Positions 25,421 to 36,324 of a stretch of 64,000 nt of DNA are shown here, piece after piece (the first letter of the stretch is position 1; each line of letters opens with the position of its first letter). Source of the stretch: Bacillus sp. AFS041924. Its GTDB lineage: Bacteria > Bacillota > Bacilli > Bacillales > Bacillaceae_G. Below the pieces are notes generated by a model. It was not told the origin of the DNA, searched no databases, and saw only the letters and a list, made by a program, of their open reading frames with translations. Made by a program: the position numbers and the translations under genes. The stretch is taken from contig NZ_NULG01000094.1 in assembly GCF_002577195.1 (NCBI RefSeq), positions 1 through 64,000 of the forward strand, written 5' to 3'.

Positions 25421-26362
25421 TTATTCTCCTGTAATACCTGAACGATCAACACTTTCAACAAACCATCTTTGCGTAATGAAGTAAATAACTAGTAACGGAA
25501 TAATTGTTAGTAACGTTCCAGCTAATTCAATTCCTTCATTAATACTTGTACCACTTGCGCCACCTTGAGTTGGGAATAATTTGCTATAAGTTGCTACGAA
25601 CTTTTGTAGCTGAAGTGGTAAAGTTGACAAATTTTCTCCAAAATAGATTGATGCTAAGTAGGTTTCGTTCCAATACCATACAAGTGAAAATAAAAAAGAA
25701 ATAATATAACCAGCAGACGCCATTGGCACTGCAATTTTAAAGAATATCTTGAAATGTCCTGCTCCATCAAGTTGAGCAGCTTCTTCTAAAGATGTAGGAA
25801 TTGATCTAAAAATTTGATAAAAGATCAAAATAAAAATCGCGCTATTTAAACCTTGGCCAAATATTGCTGGTAATACATAGGCAGTAATACTATCTAAAAT
25901 ATGAATTTTATTAAACAAAATATATCTAGGTATGACTGTAACCTGTGGCGGAATAACAAAGGTTGCAAGAACTAATATAAATAAAATGTTTTTACCTTTA
26001 AATTGAAATCTAGCAAATCCATAACCAATTATTGATGCAACAAATGCTTGTAAAATTGATGGTAACACAGTTACATAGATTGTCTTTAGTAAAGTTGGCC
26101 AATAATCTAGCACATCTAAAGCTCGCTTATAATTATCTGTATACAACTTTGTTGGGATCCAGTTCACTAGCGAATTCAGTAAATCATTAATATCTTTAAA
26201 GCTATACGAAAGCATATATAATATAGGGTATAAAAATACAAAACCTATTCCAATCAACAAAGCGTACATTAGAATTTTTACAAGTAATCCATCATTACCC
26301 TTCATGCCTAGTAAGATTCTTCTTACTTTCGTTGAAATGTCTTTTTTAATTCGTTGCTTCAA
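25421..26362 (-). CDS. Carbohydrate ABC transporter permease, MalG type (pair 2)
   Basis: 313 residues with six membrane helices and the cytoplasmic EAA loop EAAQLDGAGHFKIFFKIAVPM, which docks the ATPase. A charged N-terminal extension of about 30 residues precedes the first helix. It forms a pair with the permease at 26379, 16 bases upstream. No ATPase gene is nearby, so it probably uses a shared MsmX-type ATPase (inference). Starts at TTG after GGGGGGAG. Confidence 0.88.
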   Translation of the reverse strand: MKQRIKKDISTKVRRILLGMKGNDGLLVKILMYALLIGIGFVFLYPILYMLSYSFKDINDLLNSLVNWIPTKLYTDNYKRALDVLDYWPTLLKTIYVTVLPSILQAFVASIIGYGFARFQFKGKNILFILVLATFVIPPQVTVIPRYILFNKIHILDSITAYVLPAIFGQGLNSAIFILIFYQIFRSIPTSLEEAAQLDGAGHFKIFFKIAVPMASAGYIISFLFSLVWYWNETYLASIYFGENLSTLPLQLQKFVATYSKLFPTQGGASGTSINEGIELAGTLLTIIPLLVIYFITQRWFVESVDRSGITGE

Positions 26363-26378
26363 AGTACTCCCCCCTATA

Positions 26379-27239
26379 TTATTTTTTTCTTTCTAGTAAA
26401 ACCACAATCCATACCAAGATTAATAATATGATAGTAATGATTACAAAATAAACCCATGAAAGTGCTGAAGCATAACCAAATCCAGTTTCAATTTTAAACA
26501 TATTTTTTTTAATATGGTCTATGATCGGATTCATTGTGGAAATTGAGTACATAACGGTCGTATAAATAATATTTACTAGAATCATAGGGAATAAAGTTGG
26601 TAAAGTAATTTTCCAAAAGATTTCCCATGTAGATGCACCATCAATTTTTGCAGCTTCGTATACTTGGGTATCAACTTTTTGTAGAGCCGCAATAAAAATT
26701 AAAATTTGAACACCAGTAAACCACAATAACAACACCATATTATCCATAATATATAAAAATAAATTACTAAAAAAATTAGGATTTTCAGCAGCTAATTTAT
26801 AAAAAGCATATTGGTTTATTTCAGGAATTGCAGTTACTCCTTGTTCTGTCAACTTAGTTAAAACAGGACCACTACTAATAATAACTGGCAAGAAAAAGAT
26901 TGTTCGAAAGAATCCACGAAATTTAATCGGCTGATTTAGTAGAATCGCGATTATTAATGCAATAATAACTATAATTGGAACTGAGACGACAACATGTGCT
27001 GCAAAGTCACCTATTTCCTTTAAGAACTCGACATCCGTTGTAAATGCATCCTGGTAATTTGACCATTTGGCAAATTTTGTTTGAATACCATCAGTAGTTA
27101 TGATGACGTTAAAAAAACTTAAATAAAGTGAGTACAAGATTGGATAAGCCGTAAAAACAGCAAATCCAATCACCCAAGGCAAAATAAAGATGTAGCCAAC
27201 CGTCTTTTTATTGTTTATTTTTGTGAAAATGTTATTCAT
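26379..27239 (-). CDS. Sugar ABC transporter permease, MalF type (pair 2)
   Basis: 286 residues, six helices, with an N-terminus (KTVGYIFILPWVIGFAVFTAYPILYSLYLSF) typical of UgpA/MalF permeases and the EAA loop EAAKIDGASTWEIFWKITLPT. Its start codon overlaps the end of the DUF5696 gene by eight bases, so the two are translationally coupled. Confidence 0.88.
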   Translation of the reverse strand: MNNIFTKINNKKTVGYIFILPWVIGFAVFTAYPILYSLYLSFFNVIITTDGIQTKFAKWSNYQDAFTTDVEFLKEIGDFAAHVVVSVPIIVIIALIIAILLNQPIKFRGFFRTIFFLPVIISSGPVLTKLTEQGVTAIPEINQYAFYKLAAENPNFFSNLFLYIMDNMVLLLWFTGVQILIFIAALQKVDTQVYEAAKIDGASTWEIFWKITLPTLFPMILVNIIYTTVMYSISTMNPIIDHIKKNMFKIETGFGYASALSWVYFVIITIILLILVWIVVLLERKK

Positions 27240-29496
27240 TGCTATTTTCCCCCTTCATTACAGCAAACTCCTTCGCTGCAACTGTAAGGCTACCTTTTTT
27301 AAAAGGCGTATTTGTATAATTAATGATAAAACTTGTATGATTGGAATAAGTTACTTTTACAACACCTTCACTAAGAACAACTCTATCCACAATTGAATCG
27401 TCTTTTACTAACTTCAAACTTTTTTGAATAACTTCATATTGTTTAATGACTTCACTTTTCCAAGTTTTAAATTCAGACGTGTATAAATCTCTTGATGGTG
27501 TTTCAGAAAGTAAATACGATTCTTTTCCAGTTAAGTAAAAAGATGGATATGCACCATAATCGATTAATTTCAAAAGCTCTTCCTCTTGATTTGACCAAAA
27601 ATTAGAAAACGGAGCATAGTAGTCAACATATCCTTTTAATACGATTTGCAAAAATGGAACAGTATCTGACACATACAAATAGTTTGAGGATCCCATCGGA
27701 ATATCCAAATATTTATCGGTCATGCCCCAAGCATAGGCATTCGGTTGATAAAGTGCTGTCTTGTCTACATCACCACTAATTAATACGCTAAGTACTTCTT
27801 TTAACGATTTTTTACTACTTTCTCTTGTTGATGAGTGTCGATCATTAAATGCTGAATATAGCTCGCTTCCTACTGAATCTACTGCTACGTTTTCCATATT
27901 GTATTTCTTGTATTTCTTTTTATCTTTTTTTGCATAGTCAATTGCTTTTTCAGGATGTAAATAATAGTAGTTGTACCCATTCTCTTCATTCAAGATCGCT
28001 TTTGTATTTACTTGTTTAGCTACATTCTTTCCACCAAAAAGACTTGAAGAGCCTTCATATGCTTTGACGTAATCTGTATAAAAATATAAAGGTACATCCT
28101 TTTGCTTAAGCTCTTTAACAGTATCTTTCACATTGCTTTTACTACCTAGTTTTCGTTCAAATGGAAATTTTTTCGGAAATGAACCAGTAAGTCCGTTTTT
28201 ATTCCAGCCTTTATAGACGATAAAGAAATCATCTACGCCCATAGCCTCTAATTCATTTACATATTTTGGAAGATCACTAATTGGTGTCATTGGTACAACT
28301 GAATCCCAAAATAATCCTTCTTTTTTCTCACCGCCTAAAAATTCTAAGCGTAGCATCGGATGATTAAATGACTTTCCCTTCAAAATCCCTTTTTTTACTA
28401 AGTAAGATTGATAGTTTTTAGCCATTCCTACGTAATTAGCATTTTCGTTAGTTAGTATTCTATAATGTAATTTAATATTGAATTTGTTACGTTTCTTTTG
28501 GTATAAATCCATCGCTTTACCACTTTTTTGATTTTTACTAGTCGGTTGCTTATAAGCATAACGGTAAGTGAAATGGGAAGTAACCCAATTAAACTCTGTG
28601 GATAACCCTGCTTTATATGCATCTATCCTCGCATAGTTATCTCCATTCTCGATGATTCCGAGTAGAGCATTTTGATTATCTCCATGAACCATTCCAAATA
28701 CCGGTATGCTTGCTTTATAACTTTCATTTGTATCCTCTGATGGAATGGTAGATGTGATGCCCTTATCATCACCATATACAGTTGCACTATAAGGTGACTC
28801 CATTTTCACACCATTCTTTTCATATCGTATTAGGGCTCCAGAGCCATCAGGTACAAACAGATAGCCAGGAATATCGTTCTCTTTTGACGCTCCCAAAAAC
28901 GGATAAACATTTGCTGATACAATTTTCACTTTACCCATTTCGATAATACTTGTTTCCGGTATACTAACTTCGATATCATTCTCAGTTAACTGTACAGAAA
29001 GTTTCATTTTTATTTTTGCTTCTCTAAATGTGATGTTTGCATCAAAACCGTTTGCTTTCTTTTTAAGATTTATATTTGCGGAATTCGTTGTAATACTTTC
29101 TTTCCTTAATTTCCCTTGCAAATTTAAGTATTCAATCGTAATTGCAGATTCTACAAATTGTTTCCAAGTACTATTTAACTTATATTTTTCCATGTGATCT
29201 AGTGAAGAACTCCATATATAACCATTCGATTTATTCTTTACTTTAATAGCTAGAGATTGACTATTAACGTATAATTCTAGTTTTTCATTTTCCGCTATCT
29301 TTTCAAAATCTATTAATGAAGCATTTAGACTTTTAACTTTATTATTATGTATTTCCATATGTGTAAACTGATTGGAGGCATACTTCTGCGTATTTTCGTT
29401 GACAGATGTAATAAGGTCATTACTTTTTTTGGCATATACATTTGGTTGTATTAATAACAGTAACAATGAACTACACAGTATAATTTTCTTATACAC
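27232..29496 (-). CDS. Secreted DUF5696-family protein
   Basis: 754 residues. An N-terminal signal peptide (about 1-22, ending NVYA) exports it; no lipobox is seen. The first third is beta-rich and the rest looks like a TIM-barrel-type fold (DDFFIVYKGWNKNGLTG, PLYFYTDYVKAYEG, VAVDSVGSELYSAFND). DUF5696 proteins are found with sugar ABC transporters in Paenibacillus-type clusters; their activity is not known. A glycan-processing or glycan-binding role at the cell surface is inferred. GTG start. It overlaps both neighbours by eight bases, lying between the NHL-Yip1 gene and permease pair 2. Confidence 0.8.
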   Translation of the reverse strand: MYKKIILCSSLLLLLIQPNVYAKKSNDLITSVNENTQKYASNQFTHMEIHNNKVKSLNASLIDFEKIAENEKLELYVNSQSLAIKVKNKSNGYIWSSSLDHMEKYKLNSTWKQFVESAITIEYLNLQGKLRKESITTNSANINLKKKANGFDANITFREAKIKMKLSVQLTENDIEVSIPETSIIEMGKVKIVSANVYPFLGASKENDIPGYLFVPDGSGALIRYEKNGVKMESPYSATVYGDDKGITSTIPSEDTNESYKASIPVFGMVHGDNQNALLGIIENGDNYARIDAYKAGLSTEFNWVTSHFTYRYAYKQPTSKNQKSGKAMDLYQKKRNKFNIKLHYRILTNENANYVGMAKNYQSYLVKKGILKGKSFNHPMLRLEFLGGEKKEGLFWDSVVPMTPISDLPKYVNELEAMGVDDFFIVYKGWNKNGLTGSFPKKFPFERKLGSKSNVKDTVKELKQKDVPLYFYTDYVKAYEGSSSLFGGKNVAKQVNTKAILNEENGYNYYYLHPEKAIDYAKKDKKKYKKYNMENVAVDSVGSELYSAFNDRHSSTRESSKKSLKEVLSVLISGDVDKTALYQPNAYAWGMTDKYLDIPMGSSNYLYVSDTVPFLQIVLKGYVDYYAPFSNFWSNQEEELLKLIDYGAYPSFYLTGKESYLLSETPSRDLYTSEFKTWKSEVIKQYEVIQKSLKLVKDDSIVDRVVLSEGVVKVTYSNHTSFIINYTNTPFKKGSLTVAAKEFAVMKGENSNE

Positions 29497-31513
29497 GAAC
29501 CATTACCTCCTGGATTACAGAATAAACGAAGTCGATCACTTGATTTAACAAAATATAAAGTACAAATAGCACGACAATTGTAATGACACAACTAAATAAA
29601 GTAAGTAGGATATTCTTTATTGTTTCTCTTATTGTAAAATTATGGATTTCTTTGATCATAATAAACAAGATTAGAAGTGACCATCCAATCATAATTTGTG
29701 TTGTAAACGTAAATAGAAAAGATTCATTTATTGTAATAATTCTCGATAAAAGTGTAACTGGAATACTTAACACTAAATAAGGAGCCAGTGAATAGATTGT
29801 CCCAATATATACATTTTTGAAACTACCTTCACCATCATTGATCGTACTAATTAAATAGTTCATAATGACAAATAGCGTCAACGCCCCGAAAAAGATCGAG
29901 ATGATTAAAAATAAACTAAAGCGCTCTAATAGTTCGGAATTAAAAATGAAACCAGTAAAGTTTAGCGAAATTAAATACTCAATAAAAAATAGTAAATAAA
30001 AAATTGTGGCTGACAATACAGAAGCTTTTTTCAATTTTTTAATTTCATAAAATGTGTCGATAGGATGTCTAAATAGTTTAAATAAGAGTAATAATTCACT
30101 TACTAGTTTGATATTCTTAAATCTTTTAAATGTGACCTTTATTCCTTTAAAATAGTCTTTTTTCCGATTTAAATATCGAACTATGTAATATACGAATATA
30201 CCTAAAATGAAGAAAGTTAAAACTTTTGCGGTATATTTCTCCATAAGATTATGGCGAATCTCCCAGAATGACTGTGAATAACCTTCTTTATTTTTTGCTA
30301 ATTTAAACTCATTTAATGCTTCATTATATTCTTGCTGTTTATAATAAGCTTGTCCCATAGCTATATGAGCTAATGAAAATGAAGAATTTAATTGAAGTAC
30401 ATCTTGCCAATAATTTTGACTTTTTACATATAAACCTTCTTCAAAATATGATAAACCTTGGTGTAATTTATTTGTAAATTCGGTAGGTTCAAAGATTTGA
30501 ATAATCCCTTGTTCGGCATCTGCAACATATAGATCCCCTTCCGTATCTACGCCAATACCTGATGGTTGCTTGAAAATCCCTTGACGTTGTGCGTTGGATT
30601 CCTTGCTTCCGAATTTAAATAACAAGTTTCCTGTGCTGTCATATTCGTAAACATAACCATCCGAACTTAAAACGTAAAAATTCCCTTGATTTCCTACAAC
30701 AATATCAATTGCAGTATTTGATGCATAAACTCCATCTGAAAGCATATTCGTACCTGCTACATTTAGCTTTTTTATTGCCCCACTATCTAAACCATTTGTA
30801 ACGGTATAAACAATTCCTCTTGAATCAATGTCAATACCTGTAGAAGCAATTGGTACGTTCATAAAGCCTTTTCTTACACCAGTTTTAGACATAACGTAAT
30901 TTTTAAAAGTTTGATAAAAAGAAGTCAAAGCTCTATTTGCACCAAAATATCCTAGAAATTCTCCGTCTTTATTGAGCTGAATAATACCATTGGCTGCTCC
31001 TTCGCCAATAATATACATATTACCTCTAACATCCACGGACAGTTTAAGTGGTTTAAAAGGTTGGCCTTTTCCGAATAGTGGTGAATCAGGCTTTCCATAC
31101 TCTGCAAGCAATTTACCGTCTGAAGAGAAAGAATAAACCTTTTCTTTCACTACATCGGCAACATAAAGTTTATTGCCAACTCCAACTGAAATACCAACAG
31201 GCTTTTCTAAGATCCCTTTTCCAATCGTTCTAATTAATTTTCCAAATTGGTCAAAAATAATAATCTCTTTACTTCCTGAATCTGCAACATATATATTGTC
31301 ATTTTGATCAATAAATATATTCTCGGGTTTAATCATTTGATCATTCGAAAGGATTCCAACAGCCTCATACGCAGTTTGTGTCTTAATTTCTTCACCATCA
31401 ATCGAGATTGTATATGTTTTATAAGCATCAGCTGCATAAGTATTTGCTGGAAACATCATGATCATCGTTATCATAATTAATAGTAATTTAAAATGATTTT
31501 TGTATTTATTCAT
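29489..31513 (-). CDS. NHL-propeller, TPR and Yip1 membrane protein
   Basis: 674 residues with an unusual domain order. A signal-anchor (about 5-27, ending TYAADA) leads to an outside beta-propeller of NHL repeats (about 55-350), with recurring phrases such as IFIDQNDNIYVADSGSKEIIIFDQFGK and IGVDTEGDLYVADAEQGIIQIF. A TPR hairpin region (about 365-425, SLAHIAMGQAYYKQQEYNEALNEF) and a membrane helix near 430-450 follow. A five-helix Yip1-like domain (about 480-670) closes the protein. It probably stands beside the permeases as a surface sensor or scaffold; no enzymatic motif is visible. Its stop overlaps the DUF5696 start by eight bases. Confidence 0.8.
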   Translation of the reverse strand: MNKYKNHFKLLLIMITMIMMFPANTYAADAYKTYTISIDGEEIKTQTAYEAVGILSNDQMIKPENIFIDQNDNIYVADSGSKEIIIFDQFGKLIRTIGKGILEKPVGISVGVGNKLYVADVVKEKVYSFSSDGKLLAEYGKPDSPLFGKGQPFKPLKLSVDVRGNMYIIGEGAANGIIQLNKDGEFLGYFGANRALTSFYQTFKNYVMSKTGVRKGFMNVPIASTGIDIDSRGIVYTVTNGLDSGAIKKLNVAGTNMLSDGVYASNTAIDIVVGNQGNFYVLSSDGYVYEYDSTGNLLFKFGSKESNAQRQGIFKQPSGIGVDTEGDLYVADAEQGIIQIFEPTEFTNKLHQGLSYFEEGLYVKSQNYWQDVLQLNSSFSLAHIAMGQAYYKQQEYNEALNEFKLAKNKEGYSQSFWEIRHNLMEKYTAKVLTFFILGIFVYYIVRYLNRKKDYFKGIKVTFKRFKNIKLVSELLLLFKLFRHPIDTFYEIKKLKKASVLSATIFYLLFFIEYLISLNFTGFIFNSELLERFSLFLIISIFFGALTLFVIMNYLISTINDGEGSFKNVYIGTIYSLAPYLVLSIPVTLLSRIITINESFLFTFTTQIMIGWSLLILFIMIKEIHNFTIRETIKNILLTLFSCVITIVVLFVLYILLNQVIDFVYSVIQEVMVRV

Positions 31514-31534
31514 TTACTATCTCGCCCCTAGCAT

Positions 31535-32410
31535 TTACTTAATACCTGAATGAGCCATCGTATCCATTACTTGCTTCTGCATAAATATAAAGATAATTAA
31601 ATTGGGTATAAACATGATTAAAGACGCTGCTGCATTTAAACCTGTTCCGGCAACAGTATTCCCGTTAGCTGTTGATAACGTACTCATATAAAATGCAAAT
31701 GTTTTAATACCTTCATTGTTTACATATAAATCTGACGTCTCAATGTTATTCCACACTACTTGGAATGCTAATATTGCAACAGTAGCTATTGCGGGTTTAA
31801 TGTTTGGAATAATAATTCGAAAAAATATTTGAAAATCTGATGCTCCGTCTATTCTTGCTGCTTCAAGTAATTCATTTGGAATTTGATCAATAAATTGCTT
31901 AACAAGAAACAATCCTACAGGAAGAGCTAATAATGGTAGAATATGAACTGTAAAAGTATTAATTAGATGTAACTTTTCAATAATAATGTATCGAGGTATT
32001 GCCACCGCTGCTGGAACGAACATTAGAGCTAAAGTATTAACCTCAAAAATTGTATTCTTCAACTTGAATTGTTTCTTTGACAATGCATACCCAGCCATTG
32101 TACTAATAAGAATAATTAATAATACAACTACAATCGTTAATACGATACTATTAAATAAGTATCTAGTTATTGGTGTTCCACCTACATTCCCACTATCTAA
32201 TAAATTAAGGAAGTTTTGCATTGTAGGCTTTTGTACGAAAAAACGTGGCGGGAAAGCAAATAACTCATCAATTGGTTTAAACGCATGATTAAATATATAA
32301 ATAATTGGAGAACCCATTAAAATTGCCATCGGAATTAAAATGAGATAGAACTTTAATTGACTTTTATGAAATTTTTTAGGATTTATTTGTGTCCCTTGAA
32401 ATGAAGCCAT
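31535..32410 (-). CDS. Carbohydrate ABC transporter permease, MalG type (pair 1)
   Basis: 291 residues, six helices. It has the conserved EAA loop EAARIDGASDFQIFFRIIIPN and the MalG-family N-terminus HAFKPIDELFAFPPRFF. It lies between its MalF partner (28 bases upstream) and the NHL-Yip1 gene (21 bases downstream), in one operon. Confidence 0.88.
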   Translation of the reverse strand: MASFQGTQINPKKFHKSQLKFYLILIPMAILMGSPIIYIFNHAFKPIDELFAFPPRFFVQKPTMQNFLNLLDSGNVGGTPITRYLFNSIVLTIVVVLLIILISTMAGYALSKKQFKLKNTIFEVNTLALMFVPAAVAIPRYIIIEKLHLINTFTVHILPLLALPVGLFLVKQFIDQIPNELLEAARIDGASDFQIFFRIIIPNIKPAIATVAILAFQVVWNNIETSDLYVNNEGIKTFAFYMSTLSTANGNTVAGTGLNAAASLIMFIPNLIIFIFMQKQVMDTMAHSGIK

Positions 32411-32438
32411 CTTATCCCTCCTTATCTATGAAGTTTAG

Positions 32439-33329
32439 TTAATCTCTCTCCTCAAATAATTTTCTAGCTACTTTTGAAAACATGTAAACTACTAATAATA
32501 AAACGACTGAAATTGCTGCAGCATAACCCATTTCATAACGAATAAATCCATAATCATCAATGTGATTGACCATCAATTGTCCTGCATTTTGAGGCGTAGG
32601 ATTTGTGCCAGAAAGTGCTACACCAATTGCACCAGCTTGAAATGTATTTACCACTGCCATTACTGCACCAAATAGCATTTGAGGTTTCATAGATGGAATC
32701 GTAATGTAAATTATTTCTTGAAATCGATTTTTGATCCCATCAATATAACCAGCCTCATAAATTTCAGCATTAATATTCAAGATCCCTGATAACATCGCTA
32801 AGAATCCTACACCCATACTTGTCCATAGCGTTACAATAATCATGATTGTCATTAAATACTTTGGAGATTGTAACCATTGAATTGGTTCAGTTATTAAATT
32901 TAAGTTTAAAAGTAATCCATTTAAATAACCTGACGCATCTCCACTAAAAATGACTGTCCACAAAACTGTCATCGCAACACCGGCAGTCATGGAGGGTGAA
33001 TAGAGAATTAGCGCCAAAACTGTTCTAGGCTTATGTGGAATTTGTGCTAGCAACCATGCCATTAAAAACGATAGAATATATCCACCTGGCCCAACAATTA
33101 ATGAAAATTTAAGCGTATTCGGTACAACATTTTGCATAAAAACCGAATCTTGCGTTAATAAGCTTACATAATTCTTTAAACCGATAAACTTTGGAAATTC
33201 AATCGAGTTAAAGTAAGTAAAAGATAAACCTACTGCAATTAAAACAGGCACAATAATAAAAATTAAAAATAGAAGAATATACGGACCAAGGAAGATCCAA
33301 GGGTTATAATCAAATTTTTTCTTATTCAT
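32439..33329 (-). CDS. Sugar ABC transporter permease, MalF type (pair 1)
   Basis: 296 residues, six helices, with the MalF-type opening [32 protein letters not shown] (continuous in the gene) and an EAA-loop variant [22 protein letters not shown] in which the canonical EAA is EAG. The start overlaps the end of the large binding-protein gene by eight bases. Confidence 0.87.
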   Translation of the reverse strand: MNKKKFDYNPWIFLGPYILLFLIFIIVPVLIAVGLSFTYFNSIEFPKFIGLKNYVSLLTQDSVFMQNVVPNTLKFSLIVGPGGYILSFLMAWLLAQIPHKPRTVLALILYSPSMTAGVAMTVLWTVIFSGDASGYLNGLLLNLNLITEPIQWLQSPKYLMTIMIIVTLWTSMGVGFLAMLSGILNINAEIYEAGYIDGIKNRFQEIIYITIPSMKPQMLFGAVMAVVNTFQAGAIGVALSGTNPTPQNAGQLMVNHIDDYGFIRYEMGYAAAISVVLLLVVYMFSKVARKLFEERD

Positions 33330-36300
33330 TATTCGTACCTACCCATTTTTTGACAGTTTCTAATCTTGGAAGAATATATGGTTTGACAACTTTACCATCT
33401 TTCATATAGCCAAACTCCTCCATTTTCCTTCTAATTTCCCGATCAACGATGATGGTAGAATCATCTATAGAAGCTCGTAAATTTGCACCATTAAACACCA
33501 CTTTATTCCAAGAATTACTAATCTCGCGTTCAATCATATAGGCTCCTGGTGTTTTTGGAACTTCCATTAAGTATTTCCACTGCTCTAAAATGACTTTTTT
33601 GTGTCCAACTGGTAGAGGCGCATTTTTAAAAGCTTCCAGATTAGCAGAATTCCACATGTATTCTGTTCCATAAATCGTTTGAAGGTTCGTTGCAAAATCG
33701 GTTTGAGTCTTTGTAGACATCCACCATTTTAATAGTTTCCAAGATTGCTCTTGTTTTGTACTTTTTTCAAACATCATTGCTGATTGTGCTGAACCAGTTG
33801 CCCATCTTGAAACCGAACCATCTTTTTGCTCAACACCTGGATATAATGCAATATCCCAAGAGCCTGCAATTTCTGGTGCAGCAGATGTTAATTTTATATA
33901 AGTCTCAAAATTTGAAATGCCAATTGATATGGAACCATAACGGAATGAATTATAAAAATTAGGAACTTGTAGCGGTAAACTATACATTGTGTACAAATCG
34001 GTCATTAATTTCATACCTTCAATCGATTGCTCCGAATCAATTGCTGTACTCATTCCATCTTTAGCATATAGATCTCCACCATGCTGAAAAATAAATGGTG
34101 CCGTAAACATAAATGCTTTATTAGCGGAAGTACCTGATAATGGAACAAAGAAATTAAGTCCATACCTTTGTAATTCTGGTAGCATTTCTTTTACATCGGT
34201 CCACGTATTTGGAATTGGTATATTTAGTTTATTTAATATGTCTTTACGATAATATAGTACGTAAAAATCTTGTGTTTCTGGTAAAGCATATACTTTGTTA
34301 TCAACCATCATAGGCATAAATGCACCTGGAGAAAACTTATGTATATACTCTTTAAAATCTTTGAATTTACTTAAATCAGCCGCTGCACCGCGCATCGCTA
34401 ACTCATATGGAGTACCAACACTAATACCTAAAGCAACATCGGGCTGTTGATTTCCGGCATTTGCAAGTATTAATTTTTGTTCATTTGGCATAACGGAAAA
34501 CTTTACTTTGATTCCTGTCTCTGCAGTAAATGTACTATCCGCCATGTTTTGCATTAATTCAACATATTGTTGATTACGGTTTACCCAAACCTCTACAGTG
34601 TCTTTATCTACTGAAGAAGTGTCGTATGTTTTTTTTGTAAATGAATAATAGAATTCCTTTACTTTGCTTGTAAATTTATTGAAAAAACCTGAAGTAGCTT
34701 TTGGTAGTTTTGTATTACCGTAAACATAAACTCGATCAAAAAGTAATGGTTGAGTTTGAAGCGAACTTTGAATATTTCCCAAAATTTGTGAAGCTGAATT
34801 AGATCCGTCTGAAAGGTCCGTTAAGCGCTTTGGAATTTTATCAGGATCATTCTTTAGCTTATTTAATTTTGTAATAATTAAAGATAAATCAACTTCTTCT
34901 AATGATTTTGTATCATTTGTATTACCGTATATTTCTTGCAAATCTGTTTTATTTTCTTTTAGCCTTTCAATCCATGAAGTTAATTGATTTTTTATATCTG
35001 GTAAGTATTCAGTAATTTTCCAATCGCGATTAGTATCAGTTGAATTACCCGTTAATTTTTTAATTGATAAACTTAAATCATTTATTTCATCCATAATGTC
35101 TTTTAAATTATGAATTACTGGTTCAACAGGAGATGCGTCAGCTACTAATGTGACTTCATGTTCACCTTTATCTAAATAGAAGTAATATGGTTTACTTTTT
35201 TCATCGGTTAGGGTTTTGTTTTGCCACTTTTCTGAAAAATCAAATTTGTAATGTTCTACTTCTTTAAATGGAATCTTTCCATCTATTAATACCCTTCTAA
35301 ACACCGGGGAACCGGATTTTTCATTTTGTAACATTTTGAAAGCAAGCTCATATTTTCCAGCTTTTTTCACATTTACTTTCCATGTAACACTTTCTCCAGC
35401 AGATTCTCCTCCATATAGGGAATTCAGTAATAATTCATTACTTTTATATGGGATTACATCCGGACTTTTGATTGTAATAGGACGAATTCTTGAAGTGTTT
35501 TTAAGATAGGGATGCTCTGCTTCTATTGTTATCAAATCAGATTGCACTTTTTCATTAAAATATTTTTCTTTATAATCCTCGTATGAAAATAACTTTTTTG
35601 GAGATTGGACGTAAAATCTCCCGAGAAGCATACTGCCACTAGTATTTGTTAATGTAATAATATTTTTTCCCTTTTTCAAATGAAAACGTAATGGTTCTGG
35701 TTGTAAATTACTAGGATCTTGAGCCATTACATGATTCCATTCCTTAATTTGTACTTGCTCTGGAATCAGTTCATTACCATAGTTATTTTTTTCAAATTTT
35801 TTAGCTTTATCTTTCCAATTAATTGGGGCTACTATTCTTCGACTCTCGTAAAATTGATATTGTCCATTTATTTTAATAGAAAGTTCTGGATTCGCAATTT
35901 CTTTACTCAAACCATAATAATCAAACCCAACTTCATAAAGAGCATCTTCAGGGATATTTAGTTCGATATTGACTGATTTATTATTTGTAAAATTTATTAC
36001 GCTTTCATTATAGTCCTTACTGTTATTTGCAGAAATGTAATCTCTTTCATTTACATTTTTAAATAAATTAGGAGAAACAGCACTTTCAAATGAAGTGCTG
36101 TTTTTAACTTTTTTCTCCCATTCTTTCAGGACTTGATGAAATTGTTTTTCTACTAAAGTCTGTTCACTTGATTTTAGATCAGTAGCAGAATTGGTCTTTT
36201 TTGTTCCTTCTGCACTAACAGCTGAAACAGTTAAAATATTGATACTACTAACTAATAATACAACTGATAACCATTTACTTAGTTTAGATACCAATGTCAT
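33322..36300 (-). CDS. Very large extracellular solute-binding protein with CBM-like N-terminus
   Basis: About 992 residues, against 420-550 for typical sugar-binding proteins. A signal peptide (about 1-30, ending AVSAEG) is followed by two beta-sandwich, carbohydrate-binding-like domains (about 60-230 and 240-395, e.g. [11 protein letters not shown] and [18 protein letters not shown]). A helical, probably coiled-coil linker spans about 400-560. A complete type 1 sugar-binding domain (about 565-990) has [34 protein letters not shown] and [24 protein letters not shown] at 36324 could also start the frame; ATG 36300 is preferred because GGAAGGA is just upstream. It probably serves permease pair 1. 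Confidence 0.82.
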   Translation of the reverse strand: MTLVSKLSKWLSVVLLVSSINILTVSAVSAEGTKKTNSATDLKSSEQTLVEKQFHQVLKEWEKKVKNSTSFESAVSPNLFKNVNERDYISANNSKDYNESVINFTNNKSVNIELNIPEDALYEVGFDYYGLSKEIANPELSIKINGQYQFYESRRIVAPINWKDKAKKFEKNNYGNELIPEQVQIKEWNHVMAQDPSNLQPEPLRFHLKKGKNIITLTNTSGSMLLGRFYVQSPKKLFSYEDYKEKYFNEKVQSDLITIEAEHPYLKNTSRIRPITIKSPDVIPYKSNELLLNSLYGGESAGESVTWKVNVKKAGKYELAFKMLQNEKSGSPVFRRVLIDGKIPFKEVEHYKFDFSEKWQNKTLTDEKSKPYYFYLDKGEHEVTLVADASPVEPVIHNLKDIMDEINDLSLSIKKLTGNSTDTNRDWKITEYLPDIKNQLTSWIERLKENKTDLQEIYGNTNDTKSLEEVDLSLIITKLNKLKNDPDKIPKRLTDLSDGSNSASQILGNIQSSLQTQPLLFDRVYVYGNTKLPKATSGFFNKFTSKVKEFYYSFTKKTYDTSSVDKDTVEVWVNRNQQYVELMQNMADSTFTAETGIKVKFSVMPNEQKLILANAGNQQPDVALGISVGTPYELAMRGAAADLSKFKDFKEYIHKFSPGAFMPMMVDNKVYALPETQDFYVLYYRKDILNKLNIPIPNTWTDVKEMLPELQRYGLNFFVPLSGTSANKAFMFTAPFIFQHGGDLYAKDGMSTAIDSEQSIEGMKLMTDLYTMYSLPLQVPNFYNSFRYGSISIGISNFETYIKLTSAAPEIAGSWDIALYPGVEQKDGSVSRWATGSAQSAMMFEKSTKQEQSWKLLKWWMSTKTQTDFATNLQTIYGTEYMWNSANLEAFKNAPLPVGHKKVILEQWKYLMEVPKTPGAYMIEREISNSWNKVVFNGANLRASIDDSTIIVDREIRRKMEEFGYMKDGKVVKPYILPRLETVKKWVGTNNE

Positions 36301-36324
36301 CGATCCTTCCAGGCTGTTGTGCAA

